64,000 bases of DNA, taken from Paenibacillus artemisiicola. GTDB taxonomy: Bacteria > Bacillota > Bacilli > Paenibacillales > Paenibacillaceae. Positions 31,916 to 40,804 of this stretch are shown piece by piece. The notes beneath the pieces were generated by a model that was given only the letters and a program-made list of their open reading frames with translations, was not told the origin of the DNA and did not search any database. The stretch spans positions 124,001 to 188,000 of the forward strand of contig NZ_JAGGDJ010000006.1 of NCBI RefSeq assembly GCF_017652985.1. The letters run 5' to 3'. Both the position numbers and the translations under genes were made by a program. Each line of letters begins with the position of its first letter. The first letter of the stretch is position 1.

Positions 31916-34159
31916 ATGATCGTGCTTGAAAACGACCAGGTCCGGCTCGAGCTCGGCGAGGCCAACGGAACGGTCCGCGGCTTGCGGGACAAGAAGCGGG
32001 ACCTGGCGTTCATCGCGGACGGCGGCGCGGAAGGGGCCGTGCCGTTCCGGCTCGAACGGGACGGAGGGGCCGACGGAGCGTTCGCGTCGTTCGCATGGGA
32101 GCTGGCGCAGACCGAGGCGGGCGCGCAGCAAGCGAAGCTGGCGTGGACGACGGAGGACGGCGTCGCGGTGCGGGCCGAGATCCTCCTGGCGCCCGGCGAA
32201 GGCGAGCTCGTCTTCCGCTGCGCCGCGGACAACGGTTCGGGCGAGCGGCTGCTCAGCCTGGAATACCCGGTGCTTCCGGGCATCGGCACCCTCACCGAGG
32301 GCGGCGCGGACGACATCGTCGCCCATCCGTTCGCGACGGGCGTGAAGGTGCGCAATCCGATGGCGAATTTCGCCGCGGACGGCCCCGGACTGCGCTACAT
32401 GCCGTACCCGGAAAGCTTCTCCGGCGCGTCGATGCAGTTTTTCGCCTATTACGGCGAGAATCGGGGCGGTTTGTACTTCGCCGCGGACGACGGGGACGGC
32501 CGGCCCAAATGGCTCAACTTCTTCAAGGGCGCCGGCGGCTTGCTCGAGGCGTCCTTCATCCACGGCTGCGAGGACATGGGGCCGGGCAAAGGGATCGCCC
32601 CGCCTTATGCGGCGCGGGTCGCGCTGCTCGCCGGGGAGGGCTGGGAGGAAGCCGCGGACCGGTACAAGGGCTGGGCGCACGCGCAAGCCTGGTGCGCCGC
32701 GGGCAAGCTGGCCGACCGGCCGGCGGGGGACGGCGGCGATTGGCTCTTCAAGGACATGGGCGCCGCGACGTTCGGCATCAACGCCGGCTCGGACCGGACG
32801 GCCTGGCTGCGCGCCTACCGCGACGCGCTCGGTACGCCGATTTTTCACGTGCTCGGCCCGGATTGGACGAACGCGCCGCAGACGTTCTACAAGGGGGTGC
32901 CCGGCGGCTTCGACGATTGGTTCCCGACGCGGTTCAACGAAGCGAACCTTGCCTGCATGAAGGCGTTCGGCGATAAGTTCGCGCCGTTCGAATTCGATTA
33001 TCTGTACCGTTTCGAAGGCGCGGACGGCGAACTCGGCCGCGCGGCGGCCCAGAAGTTCCCGGACGCGAAGAAGAGCATCGACGCGTACCGGTTTCCGTTC
33101 CTCTGTCCCGCGCATCCGTACGCGCACGAGTTTCACGTCCGCCGGGACGCGGAGCTGCAGCGGGCGAACGACGTCGACGCGATCTACTACGATATTTCGG
33201 CCAACAATATCCTCAAGATATGCATGGATGATTCCCACGGCCATCCGGTCGGCGCGGGCCGGCTCATCGAGGAGGCGTACCGGCGCAATTACGCCGACAC
33301 GAAGCGGGCCATGCGCGAAGCGGCCGGGCGGTACGTGCCGATGGGGACGGAAATGATGAACGAAACGATGCTCGGCCTCATCGACTATTACCAGGCGCGG
33401 GCAGGCGGGCAGCCGGCGGCGCCGCTCGAGCTGTGGCCGCTCCGCGAGCTGCTCAAGACCGGCGAAGCGGAGCTCGCGCCGATGTTCGCGTACGTCTACC
33501 ATGAATACGGCATTCTGCGGATGGACGGCTGGGGCAAGCTGACGGAGGAGATCGGCGAGCTGTTCTACTTCACGGTGGCGCGGACCTATCTGTGGGGCGG
33601 ACTGTACGAGCTGAATTACGAGTACAGCCCGATGGAAGCGCTGGACGGCCGGGAGAACGCGCCGGAGGAGCATTACTATCCGTTCGAGCCGCGGGGCTAC
33701 GCGTTCTCGCCGTCGCGCGCGGCATACCTCGGGGCTTATGCGAAATTGCGCGTCGGCGAAGCCAACAAGTATTGGGCATACGGCCGGATGCTGCGGCCGC
33801 TGGCGTACGAATGCGCGCGCGTCCGGCTGGATTGGTTCCATTACAATCACGGCAAGGAGTCGCCGGAGTACAACGACGCCGGCACGCTGGAGGTCGAGGC
33901 GGTCGTTCACGCCGCTTGGGCGCACAAGGACGGAAGCGCCGCCTTGTTCTTCGCCAACGCCACGGGCGAGGAGCAGACCGTGCGTACCCGAATCGATGCC
34001 GGCTCGCTCGGTTTGGATCTGGACATCGGCGCCTCGGTCGAGGTCCGGTTGTTCGGCGCGCCGGCGCAAGCGGGAGGCGTTCGGCTCGATATCGGCGATG
34101 CGGGCGATGCGGAGTTCAAGATTCCGGCCAGGTGCGCCGCGATGATCGAGCTCTCGTAG
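31916..34159 (+). CDS. DUF6259 protein, probable glycoside hydrolase
   Basis: A large (747-residue) cytoplasmic protein with an N-terminal beta-sandwich of the kind that precedes glycosidase barrels (residues 1-270), a barrel-like middle with acidic motifs such as FEFDYLYRFEGAD, VDAIYYDISANN and MGTEMMNETMLG, and a C-terminal beta domain. DUF6259 is the best family match I can name; its reaction is not established to my knowledge. No signal peptide. ATG 31916 is used because GGAGG lies 9 bases before it and only 3 before the upstream ATG. As the last gene of the importer operon it likely acts on the imported oligosaccharide. Confidence 0.75.
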   Translation: MIVLENDQVRLELGEANGTVRGLRDKKRDLAFIADGGAEGAVPFRLERDGGADGAFASFAWELAQTEAGAQQAKLAWTTEDGVAVRAEILLAPGEGELVFRCAADNGSGERLLSLEYPVLPGIGTLTEGGADDIVAHPFATGVKVRNPMANFAADGPGLRYMPYPESFSGASMQFFAYYGENRGGLYFAADDGDGRPKWLNFFKGAGGLLEASFIHGCEDMGPGKGIAPPYAARVALLAGEGWEEAADRYKGWAHAQAWCAAGKLADRPAGDGGDWLFKDMGAATFGINAGSDRTAWLRAYRDALGTPIFHVLGPDWTNAPQTFYKGVPGGFDDWFPTRFNEANLACMKAFGDKFAPFEFDYLYRFEGADGELGRAAAQKFPDAKKSIDAYRFPFLCPAHPYAHEFHVRRDAELQRANDVDAIYYDISANNILKICMDDSHGHPVGAGRLIEEAYRRNYADTKRAMREAAGRYVPMGTEMMNETMLGLIDYYQARAGGQPAAPLELWPLRELLKTGEAELAPMFAYVYHEYGILRMDGWGKLTEEIGELFYFTVARTYLWGGLYELNYEYSPMEALDGRENAPEEHYYPFEPRGYAFSPSRAAYLGAYAKLRVGEANKYWAYGRMLRPLAYECARVRLDWFHYNHGKESPEYNDAGTLEVEAVVHAAWAHKDGSAALFFANATGEEQTVRTRIDAGSLGLDLDIGASVEVRLFGAPAQAGGVRLDIGDAGDAEFKIPARCAAMIELS

Positions 34160-34214
34160 CGGGCGCGCCGTCCCGCCGTCCGATGTCGTCATGAAGGCAG
34201 GAAGGCGTGAATCG

Positions 34215-34249
34215 GCGGCTTCCGAGGGGCGCGGCTCTTCGGAGGCCGC
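34215..34249 (+). terminator. Weak terminator after the importer operon
   Basis: GCGGCTTCCGA pairs with TCGGAGGCCGC (one G-U pair) around a 13-base loop, followed only by TTT. Confidence 0.5.
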
Positions 34250-34299
34250 TTTCGCATCGGCCGGGAAGGACGGCCGAGACGCGGGCAGGATTTGTTTGC

Positions 34300-34314
34300 C
34301 TAATGATAGATTAG
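34300..34314. promoter_or_regulatory. Small inverted repeat upstream of the LacI gene
   Basis: CTAAT-N5-ATTAG lies within the AT-rich stretch that must hold the LacI promoter (TTGTTT at 34292 and GATACT at 34317 are weakly spaced at 19). It may be an autoregulatory site. Confidence 0.3.
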
Positions 34315-34386
34315 ATGATACTGTGAGCTTAATCGTTTTTTCATATTCGGTTACTTGACAATGGCCACGGAGGACACTTCATTACG

Positions 34387-35403
34387 ATGGACAACAATAC
34401 CATTTACCATATCGCGGAGCGGGTCGGCGTCTCTCCCTCTACCGTATCACGTGCGCTGTCCGGTAGAGGCTATTGCGGTCAAAAAACGAAAACGAAAATC
34501 CTGGCCGTCGCCAAAGAATTGAATTACGCGCCGGACAGCGCGGCGCAGACGCTGAAAATGCGGCTGACGAAGAAGATCATTTTCGCCGTGCCCGATATTT
34601 GCAATCCGTTCTATTTCGATATGATCAACGGAATCAATCAAGTGCTGGAAGAGCACGGCTACCTGCTCATCCTCATCTATACGAAGCACAGCCTGAAGGA
34701 AGAGCTGCGCGCCATTCAGAACTTGAAGGAGAAAGTCGCCGACGGCATGATCATGGTGTCCTTCAACTTCATGGAAGACAACATCGGCGCGATCAACGCC
34801 CTGCAGTCGCCGGTCGTGCTGACGAACAAATACGTCTCGCCCGAAGGCGCCGACCGGTTCGATTACGTCTATGCCGATACGTATCTGGGCATTAAACTCG
34901 GCGCCGAGCATCTCATCGCGCAGGGCGTAGCGCGCATCGGCTATATCGGCGGGAGCAATGCCGAACAGACGGGCTATCAGCGGTTTTGCGGTTTCCGCGA
35001 CGCCTTGGAGCTGGCCGGGCTGCCGGTGCGCATGGACTACGTCGCCGAGTCCGACTACACGGAGAACGGCGGGTACGAGACCGCCAAGGCGTGGCTTCAG
35101 CGCGCCGAGCTGCCGGAAGCGATCGTGGCGGCCAACGACCTGATGGCGATCGGGGTGATGAAGGCGTGCGAGGAAGCGTCCCTTCGCATCCCCGAGGATA
35201 TCGCGATCGTCGGCATGGACAATCTCGACATCGCCTCGCGGGTGTACCCGAAGCTGACGTCCGTCTCGCTCAATCAGGAGGAGATTGGCCGGCGAGCGGC
35301 GCAGGTGCTCATGGACCGTCTCCTCGGCAAGCCGCGGGAGGAAGGGGAGATCCGGATCCAGCCGCGGCTCGTCGTCCGGCATTCCAGCATCCGGCCGGGA
35401 TGA
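34387..35403 (+). CDS. LacI family transcriptional regulator
   Basis: A 338-residue repressor with the LacI helix-turn-helix TIYHIAERVGVSPSTVSRAL (residues 5-24), a hinge (PDSAAQTLKMR) and a sugar-binding core (FAVPDICNPFYFDMI, GYIGGSNAEQTGYQRF, EAIVAANDLMAIGV, AIVGMDNLDIASRV). It directly follows the importer operon, so its targets are probably the ATCGAT-centred palindromes at 25527-26161; this is inferred from position and site type. The bound inducer would be the released sugar. It ends at a bidirectional terminator. Confidence 0.93.
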   Translation: MDNNTIYHIAERVGVSPSTVSRALSGRGYCGQKTKTKILAVAKELNYAPDSAAQTLKMRLTKKIIFAVPDICNPFYFDMINGINQVLEEHGYLLILIYTKHSLKEELRAIQNLKEKVADGMIMVSFNFMEDNIGAINALQSPVVLTNKYVSPEGADRFDYVYADTYLGIKLGAEHLIAQGVARIGYIGGSNAEQTGYQRFCGFRDALELAGLPVRMDYVAESDYTENGGYETAKAWLQRAELPEAIVAANDLMAIGVMKACEEASLRIPEDIAIVGMDNLDIASRVYPKLTSVSLNQEEIGRRAAQVLMDRLLGKPREEGEIRIQPRLVVRHSSIRPG

Positions 35404-35472
35404 GCGGGAGCGGGATGGCGCCGCGGTGCCGCTAGACCGGATGGAAGAAGGCGCATGCGGCCGGAGAAGGAA

Positions 35473-35519
35473 AAAGGGAGCTTTGCGTAAGGCCGAATGG
35501 CTTTCGCGAAGCTCCCTTT
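35473..35519. terminator. Bidirectional terminator between LacI and AraC genes
   Basis: A 15-bp stem, AAAGGGAGCTTTGCG with CGCGAAGCTCCCTTT (one G-U pair), A-rich before and TTTG after. Confidence 0.85.
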
Positions 35520-35567
35520 GTTCGTGCTTGGACAGCGGCGGGGATACGTTCGCGGATGGCCCGGGCC

Positions 35568-36443
35568 TCAACCGGACGTCGCGTCCCGGTAGCCGGACGG
35601 ACTGCAGCCGGCGTTCGCCTTGAACGCACGGCTGAACGCATGGATCGTCGAATAGCCGAGCTGGTCCGCGATTTCCTGGATGGACAGGTACGTATATTGG
35701 ATCATCGTCTTCGCCTTCTCGATCCGGATCTTCTGGTGGTATTGGATCGGGGTCATCTGAAACCCTTTCTTGAACAGGTGGATCAAATGAAACTTGCTGA
35801 CGTGGAACCGCTCCGCGAGCTCGTCCAGCTGCACGCCGCGATGCGCGTTGTCGTCGAGGTAGGCGCGCACCTCCGACAAGCGCTCCAGCTGACCGCCGCT
35901 CTTCATCGCGCTCCCCCAGTAATGCTCGCGCATGATGTGGGCCAGGATGGCCAGCATGGCGCTTTTCAACCGCAGCTCGTAGAAGGGCGGTTTGGCGGCG
36001 AATTCCCGGATGACTTCGAACAAACTCTTCTCCAGCGGCAGCGGGTCGGCGGGACGGAATCGCGTCGGAATAAAATAAAGCCGATCGTTCAGCTCGTTCT
36101 CCCGAAACCAGCCCCGTTCCTTCGCGTTCATTTGCGCGAGCGGCTTGAAGGAGACGCCGACTTCCCGGCTGTCGGGCCGTTCGGTCAGGTCGAAATGGAT
36201 GTGGGGCTGGCGAATGCGCGACTCCCCCACGATGCGAATGGCATGCCGCTGCCCCGGCTTGAAGAAGAAGAAATCCCCGGCTTGCCCGTGCAGCACCTCG
36301 TCTTCCACCGTAACCAGCAGCTCGCCCTCCATCAGGTAGAGCAGCTCGTAATCCCAGATCACCCGTTCCTCCAGCGTCCACGACGGATCGAGGATGCTGT
36401 CGATCGCGACGCGGACATAAGGGGAGAGCTTCTCGATTTCCAT
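35568..36443 (-). CDS. AraC family transcriptional regulator
   Basis: A 291-residue regulator with a cupin ligand domain (GQAGDFFFFKPGQRHAIRI, about residues 60-78) and the two C-terminal helix-turn-helices (LDELAERFHVSKFHLIHLF and IQEIADQLGYSTIHAFSRAF). The ATG at 36443 is preferred over a TTG five codons upstream. It is divergent from the second GH172 gene, the usual arrangement of an activator and its target, with the promoter region 36444-36562 between them. Confidence 0.92.
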   Translation of the reverse strand: MEIEKLSPYVRVAIDSILDPSWTLEERVIWDYELLYLMEGELLVTVEDEVLHGQAGDFFFFKPGQRHAIRIVGESRIRQPHIHFDLTERPDSREVGVSFKPLAQMNAKERGWFRENELNDRLYFIPTRFRPADPLPLEKSLFEVIREFAAKPPFYELRLKSAMLAILAHIMREHYWGSAMKSGGQLERLSEVRAYLDDNAHRGVQLDELAERFHVSKFHLIHLFKKGFQMTPIQYHQKIRIEKAKTMIQYTYLSIQEIADQLGYSTIHAFSRAFKANAGCSPSGYRDATSG

Positions 36444-36488
36444 GACGACACCCCGCAATAATAGATAAAGTATTCAACAATAACCGCT

Positions 36489-36518
36489 AACGAATCTCTT
36501 CGTTTATCATTATATAAT
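36489..36518 (+). promoter_or_regulatory. Divergent AraC/GH172 control region
   Basis: TATAAT at 36513-36518 lies about 45 bases before the GH172 start with no recognisable -35, as at activator-dependent promoters. Immediately upstream the inverted repeat AACGAA-TCTC-TTCGTT (36489-36504) occupies the -35 position and may bind the regulator. Confidence 0.5.
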
Positions 36519-36562
36519 AGATTCGGAAATGCACAATAATTGATACACGAGGTGATCGGTCA

Positions 36563-37666
36563 ATGCTGCAACAATACGGACTGGGATTAGGGCTGTCCTC
36601 CGCGCCGCTTGTCACGAAAGCGCGCACGCGGTCGATTACGGCGGAAAATCCGAACGGCGAAAAAGGGCAAGGCGGCAAAGAAGCGAACCATTTGGGAACG
36701 GGCCGCAAAGGCCGGCCGGCCATTACGCTGAAGCAGGGCGACGAGGTCACGCTCGCCGAGGTGCAGGGCACCGGCATCATCCAGCATTTCTGGATCACGG
36801 TGACGGACAAGACGGGCAAGGGACATGCGGGCCAATTCGTGCTGCGCGATCTCGTCCTGCGCATGTACTGGGACGACGAGACGGAGCCGTCGGTCGACGT
36901 GCCGCTCGGCGACTTCTTCTGCAACGGCTTCGGGGTGCGCACGAACGTGAGCTCGCTGCCGATCTGCGTCGTGCCTACCGGCGGCATGAACTGCTACATT
37001 CCGATGCCGTTCCGGAAGTCCGCCAAAATCACGATCGTCAACCAGCATGCGGTCGACATCGGCGGGTTCTTCTACGCGTTCAACTATACGCTCGTGGACG
37101 AGCTGCCCGAGAATACGGCGTATTTCCACGCGCAATGGCGGCGGGAAGCCGTCACCGAGCGCGGCAAGGATTACACGATCCTCGATAACGTCAAGGGCGA
37201 AGGCCAATACATCGGCACGTACCTGGCCTGGGCGGCGCTCGAGCGGAACTGGTGGGGCGAGGGCGAGATCAAATTCTACATGGACGGCGACGACGAATGG
37301 CCGACCATCTGCGGCACCGGCGTCGAAGACTACGTAGGAGGCGCCTGGTGCTTCAACAACATGAAGACGAACGAGCCGGAATCCTACTCCACGCCGTATT
37401 TGGGCTATCAATTCTATAAGGAAACGACCGAGATCGACGCCTGGTACGGCCACGACGTGCCGATGCACGGCATGTACCGCTGGCATCTGCCCGATCCGAT
37501 CCGGTTCGAGCGCGATCTGCGCGTCACGATCCAGCAAATCGGCCACGACCATGCGCAGCTGTTCGAACGCTCGGACGACGTGGCGTCGGTCGCGTATTGG
37601 TACCAAATGGAGCCGCACGCGCCGTTCCCGGCGCTGCCGCCGGCCAACCGGAGATGGCCGCGCTAA
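36563..37666 (+). CDS. DUF2961 protein, glycoside hydrolase family 172-like (second copy)
   Basis: A 367-residue paralogue of the GH172-like protein at 26207, with the same architecture: GTGIIQHFWITV, RMYWDDETEPSVDVPLGDFF, and likely catalytic Glu233 in WGEGEIKF and Glu255 in GTGVEDYVGG, again 22 residues apart. The sequences differ widely outside the motifs, so the two copies probably cleave different linkages. No signal peptide; cytoplasmic. GAGGTGATC precedes the ATG. It is transcribed apart from the importer operon under a divergent AraC regulator. Confidence 0.88.
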   Translation: MLQQYGLGLGLSSAPLVTKARTRSITAENPNGEKGQGGKEANHLGTGRKGRPAITLKQGDEVTLAEVQGTGIIQHFWITVTDKTGKGHAGQFVLRDLVLRMYWDDETEPSVDVPLGDFFCNGFGVRTNVSSLPICVVPTGGMNCYIPMPFRKSAKITIVNQHAVDIGGFFYAFNYTLVDELPENTAYFHAQWRREAVTERGKDYTILDNVKGEGQYIGTYLAWAALERNWWGEGEIKFYMDGDDEWPTICGTGVEDYVGGAWCFNNMKTNEPESYSTPYLGYQFYKETTEIDAWYGHDVPMHGMYRWHLPDPIRFERDLRVTIQQIGHDHAQLFERSDDVASVAYWYQMEPHAPFPALPPANRRWPR

Positions 37667-37750
37667 GCGCGGGCGCACGCACTCGGGCCAGGGTGACATT
37701 CTGAACGTGCCTCTGGAGGCGGACCTATAGGTCCCGTTGAACAAGAAGGC

Positions 37751-37789
37751 AAAAAAAAAGAGGTCCAAAGCATTCGCTTTGGACCTCTT
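37751..37789 (-). terminator. rpsD terminator
   Basis: A perfect 14-bp stem (AAGAGGTCCAAAGC and complement) around ATTC; on the minus strand it is followed by a run of nine Us. The spacer 37667-37750 shows nothing else. Confidence 0.92.
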
Positions 37790-37794
37790 GCTTA

Positions 37795-38394
37795 TTAACG
37801 GCTGTAGAACTCGACGATTTGCTTCTCGTCGATCTCTTGCGGAAGTTCCGCGCGCTCCGGAAGACGAACGTATTTGCCTTCGACGGCAGCGTCGTTGAAT
37901 TCCAGGTAATTCGGCAGGAAGTTACGGCCTTCCACCGCTTCTTTGATTGATTTCAGGGCGCGGCTGCGCTCGCGCAGACCGATAACGTCGCCGACCGAAA
38001 CCGTGTACGAAGCGATGTCGACTTTCTTGCCGTTGACCGTCACGTGACCGTGGGATACGAGCTGACGCGCGCCTGCGCGGGAGTTCGCGAAACCGAGACG
38101 GTATACGAGGTTGTCCAGACGGCTTTCAAGCAGCGTCATGAAGTTTTCGCCGGAGATGCCTTTCATTTTCGACGCTTTGTCGAACAGGTTGCGGAATTGC
38201 TTTTCGTTTACGCCGTACATATGGCGCAGTTTTTGCTTTTCTTGCAGCTGAATGCCGTAGCCGCTCATTTTTTTGCGTTGGTTAGGACCGTGTTGACCCG
38301 GAGGGAATGCGCGCTTCAGTTCTTTGCCCGTACCGCTCAGGGAGATGCCGAGGCGGCGGGAGAGTTTGAATTTAGGGCCTGTATATCTTGACAT
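37795..38394 (-). CDS. rpsD: 30S ribosomal protein S4
   Basis: Primary 16S rRNA-binding protein of the small subunit, 199 residues as usual. It has the N-terminal S4 domain ([19 protein letters not shown]) and the S4 RNA-binding fold [19 protein letters not shown] (about residues 88-106). The zinc-ligand cysteines found in some S4 forms are absent. AAGGAG lies 11 bases before the ATG. As in Bacillus it is monocistronic with a long leader, where S4 is known to repress its own translation. Confidence 0.98.
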   Translation of the reverse strand: MSRYTGPKFKLSRRLGISLSGTGKELKRAFPPGQHGPNQRKKMSGYGIQLQEKQKLRHMYGVNEKQFRNLFDKASKMKGISGENFMTLLESRLDNLVYRLGFANSRAGARQLVSHGHVTVNGKKVDIASYTVSVGDVIGLRERSRALKSIKEAVEGRNFLPNYLEFNDAAVEGKYVRLPERAELPQEIDEKQIVEFYSR

Positions 38395-38570
38395 GTGTCG
38401 TAAAACTCCTTCTTCAAATGGAATGTTTGAAAATGGGTGTTTCGCCGAGTACTGTCCGCGCTACGCTGCCGGGCAGCGAAGTCCGATCGGGCATGTTCAG
38501 CCGCAGGCCTGACCGCGACAGCCTCTTGAGGGTGACACAAAACCGCTCCCATGTATTCAACTATAAGATA
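38395..38570 (-). promoter_or_regulatory. rpsD leader, candidate S4 autoregulatory RNA
   Basis: The 5' leader is about 170 bases and contains a perfect CGCTGC-CGG-GCAGCG hairpin (38464-38478). Firmicutes rpsD leaders fold into a pseudoknot bound by S4; I see the hairpin and the length but did not establish the pseudoknot. Confidence 0.5.
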
Positions 38571-38597
38571 TTATATAAAATCACGGCGTTTTGTCAA
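38571..38597 (-). promoter_or_regulatory. rpsD promoter
   Basis: On the minus strand TTGACA (38597-38592) precedes TATAAT (38576-38571) with a 15-base spacer; TAATAT two bases further gives 17. Upstream bases 38598-38776 belong to the diguanylate cyclase gene's AT-richer promoter side, in which I see no clear boxes. Confidence 0.7.
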
Positions 38598-38776
38598 GTC
38601 ATGATTAGCGTCCGCGCCCATGTAAACGCCACCATCGACCGCGACTTTAGAACTGAAACCAAAGTCCTATGAGCATTAATCATTTCTAGTGCAATCCAGC
38701 TAGTTTTCCAGTATAGTGAATGGTAGAGATAACCGATTAATAATGAGGTTTACGACATAGCGGGGTGATGCTGCGT

Positions 38777-40645
38777 ATGAACGATTCCACGAAAATAAGC
38801 GAACCGGCTCCCGGCGGCCAGCGGGCGGAAGAGCCGAAGGAAGCGCAGCAGCCCGACGCTTGGACGCCTTCGGGCGAGTATAACCTCGGCGGCGAGCCGC
38901 GCTGCGAAGACCTGCTGGCGCAGGCTTGGGAGAGCTGGCTGGCGGAAGCGCTGGCCGTCGATTCCCCGCTTGCGCGCCATACGCTGCGGCTGTCGAACGA
39001 GCACGGCGTTGTCGTCGCGCGCCGGCAAAGCGGCACCGGTTCCGCCGGCCTGCGCGCGCTGGAAGAGCCGTTATTCGGCCGTGCAAGCGGCCCTTTGAAC
39101 GGTCCGAGCCTTGCTTTGGAGCCGTCGGGCGAAGTCGACGAGGCGTTCTACCGGCCGCTCCTCCGGATGGCCGCCGTGCTGCTCCGCGAGAAATGGGAGC
39201 GCGCCGCCGAATCCGCGGCCGTTCAGCAGACGATCAGGCGGCATCGGCTTAACGAACGGGAAGCCCGGCGGCGCGACAATCTGTTTCAAGCGGCCATTCG
39301 GCTGAATAACTTGAACGACGTCTATTCCGTGCTCCGCGCGCTGCTTGACGACGTCGGGCTGCTCTATCCGAGCGCGAACGCGCATTTGTTTTTGACGCAG
39401 GATTACGTCGACGGCGATTCCCGGATCCAGCCGCTGCTGCTGCGGCATACGAGCGACGACCTGAACGCCGACGCCTTTTTGTCGGGCAGGCCGATGACGG
39501 GGACGGACGCGGACGGTACGATCCGGCTGGCGATTCCGATGCGGGGCAAGCAGGCCGTCTACGGCGTGCTCAGCCTGGCGCTGCCCGGCGAGGACTGGGA
39601 CGCGCCGGAGCTCCAATCCGTCGCGATGCTGACGGAGACCGCGGGTTTCGCGTTCGAGAACGCGAAGCTGTTCGAGCAGTCCAACCTGCTGGTAAGCGAG
39701 CTGCAGCTGATCAACGAGCTGACGAAGCGGCTGAACCAGTCGCTGCGCCTGAACGAGATATTCGAATTCGCGATGACCGAGCTGCTGCAGATTTTCAAAG
39801 CCGACTACTGCAATTTGCTGCAGCTGAGCGCGGATAACCACTTCCGGATCGTGGCGAGCAACGTGCCGGCGGCGGCGAACGAGCTGTATTCCGCCGGCTA
39901 CGGCTTTTGCGGCATCGTCTACAGCACGAAGGAGCCTTTGATCATCTCCGATTACACGGCGACGCGCGTCGTCGATTCCCAGCTGATGGACGCCACGGGA
40001 TCGCGCTCGCTGATCGCCGCGCCGGTCATGGCGGGCACGGAGGTCGTCGGGGTCATCCTCGTGTCGCACCGGGTACCGAACTACTTCTCGTACGAGAACT
40101 ACAAGCTGCTGCAGGTCCTCTCCACGCATATCGGACTGGCGATCTCCAACGCCTCGCTGCACGCGGAGGTGCGGCGGATGGTCATAACCGACAATTTGAC
40201 GGGGCTGCACGCGCGGCACTACCTTAACGAACAGATCCAGCTGCGCCAGCGGAAGGACCGCTGCGGCTCGCTCGTTCTCGTCGATATCGACCATTTCAAG
40301 CGCGTGAACGACACGTTCGGGCATTTGATCGGCGACAGCATCCTGGTCATCGTGAGCGACGTCATTCGCACCAGCATCCGGGATTCCGATATCGCGGCGC
40401 GCTGGGGCGGGGAAGAGCTGGCCGTCTACTTGCCGGGCATCCAGTCCGGCCAAGCGTACCGGATCGCGGAGCGGATCCGCAGCACCGTCGAAGCGCACAC
40501 GAACCCCGCCGTCACCGTCTCGTGCGGCTTGTCGGAGTGGACCTTCGAGGAAGAGAAAATCAGCGTCGAGTCGTTGTTCAACCGCGCGGACATGGCGCTC
40601 TACGAAGCGAAGAAAAACGGACGGAACCGGATATGCGTCGGTTGA
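38777..40645 (+). CDS. GAF-GGDEF diguanylate cyclase
   Basis: Makes cyclic di-GMP from two GTP. The 622-residue soluble protein has an N-terminal helical region, two GAF-like sensor domains (about residues 175-300 and 320-465) and a C-terminal GGDEF domain (about 470-620). The active-site loop is WGGEELAVYLPG, a functional GGEEL variant, and an inhibitory-site RDSD lies five residues before it, so product inhibition is expected. No membrane segment. The ATG at 38777 is chosen for its distance from GGGG. The signal sensed is unknown. Confidence 0.92.
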   Translation: MNDSTKISEPAPGGQRAEEPKEAQQPDAWTPSGEYNLGGEPRCEDLLAQAWESWLAEALAVDSPLARHTLRLSNEHGVVVARRQSGTGSAGLRALEEPLFGRASGPLNGPSLALEPSGEVDEAFYRPLLRMAAVLLREKWERAAESAAVQQTIRRHRLNEREARRRDNLFQAAIRLNNLNDVYSVLRALLDDVGLLYPSANAHLFLTQDYVDGDSRIQPLLLRHTSDDLNADAFLSGRPMTGTDADGTIRLAIPMRGKQAVYGVLSLALPGEDWDAPELQSVAMLTETAGFAFENAKLFEQSNLLVSELQLINELTKRLNQSLRLNEIFEFAMTELLQIFKADYCNLLQLSADNHFRIVASNVPAAANELYSAGYGFCGIVYSTKEPLIISDYTATRVVDSQLMDATGSRSLIAAPVMAGTEVVGVILVSHRVPNYFSYENYKLLQVLSTHIGLAISNASLHAEVRRMVITDNLTGLHARHYLNEQIQLRQRKDRCGSLVLVDIDHFKRVNDTFGHLIGDSILVIVSDVIRTSIRDSDIAARWGGEELAVYLPGIQSGQAYRIAERIRSTVEAHTNPAVTVSCGLSEWTFEEEKISVESLFNRADMALYEAKKNGRNRICVG

Positions 40646-40804
40646 CCGCGCGGCGGCCAACCTTAACGAGCTCATTATAACCGAAACGGCGGGGCATAGA
40701 GCCCGCCGTTTTTCCGTTTCGTACAGGTCGCGTACATAAAGAAGAATCGGAAGACAGACGCTATCCGGGAGGCTTGCAACCAAGCTTGAAGGATGGTGGA
40801 TTCG

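Noticed and set aside
21060..37750. Accessory block as a genomic island with attachment sites
   Set aside because: No integrase, tRNA, direct end repeats or insertion sequence found at either edge.
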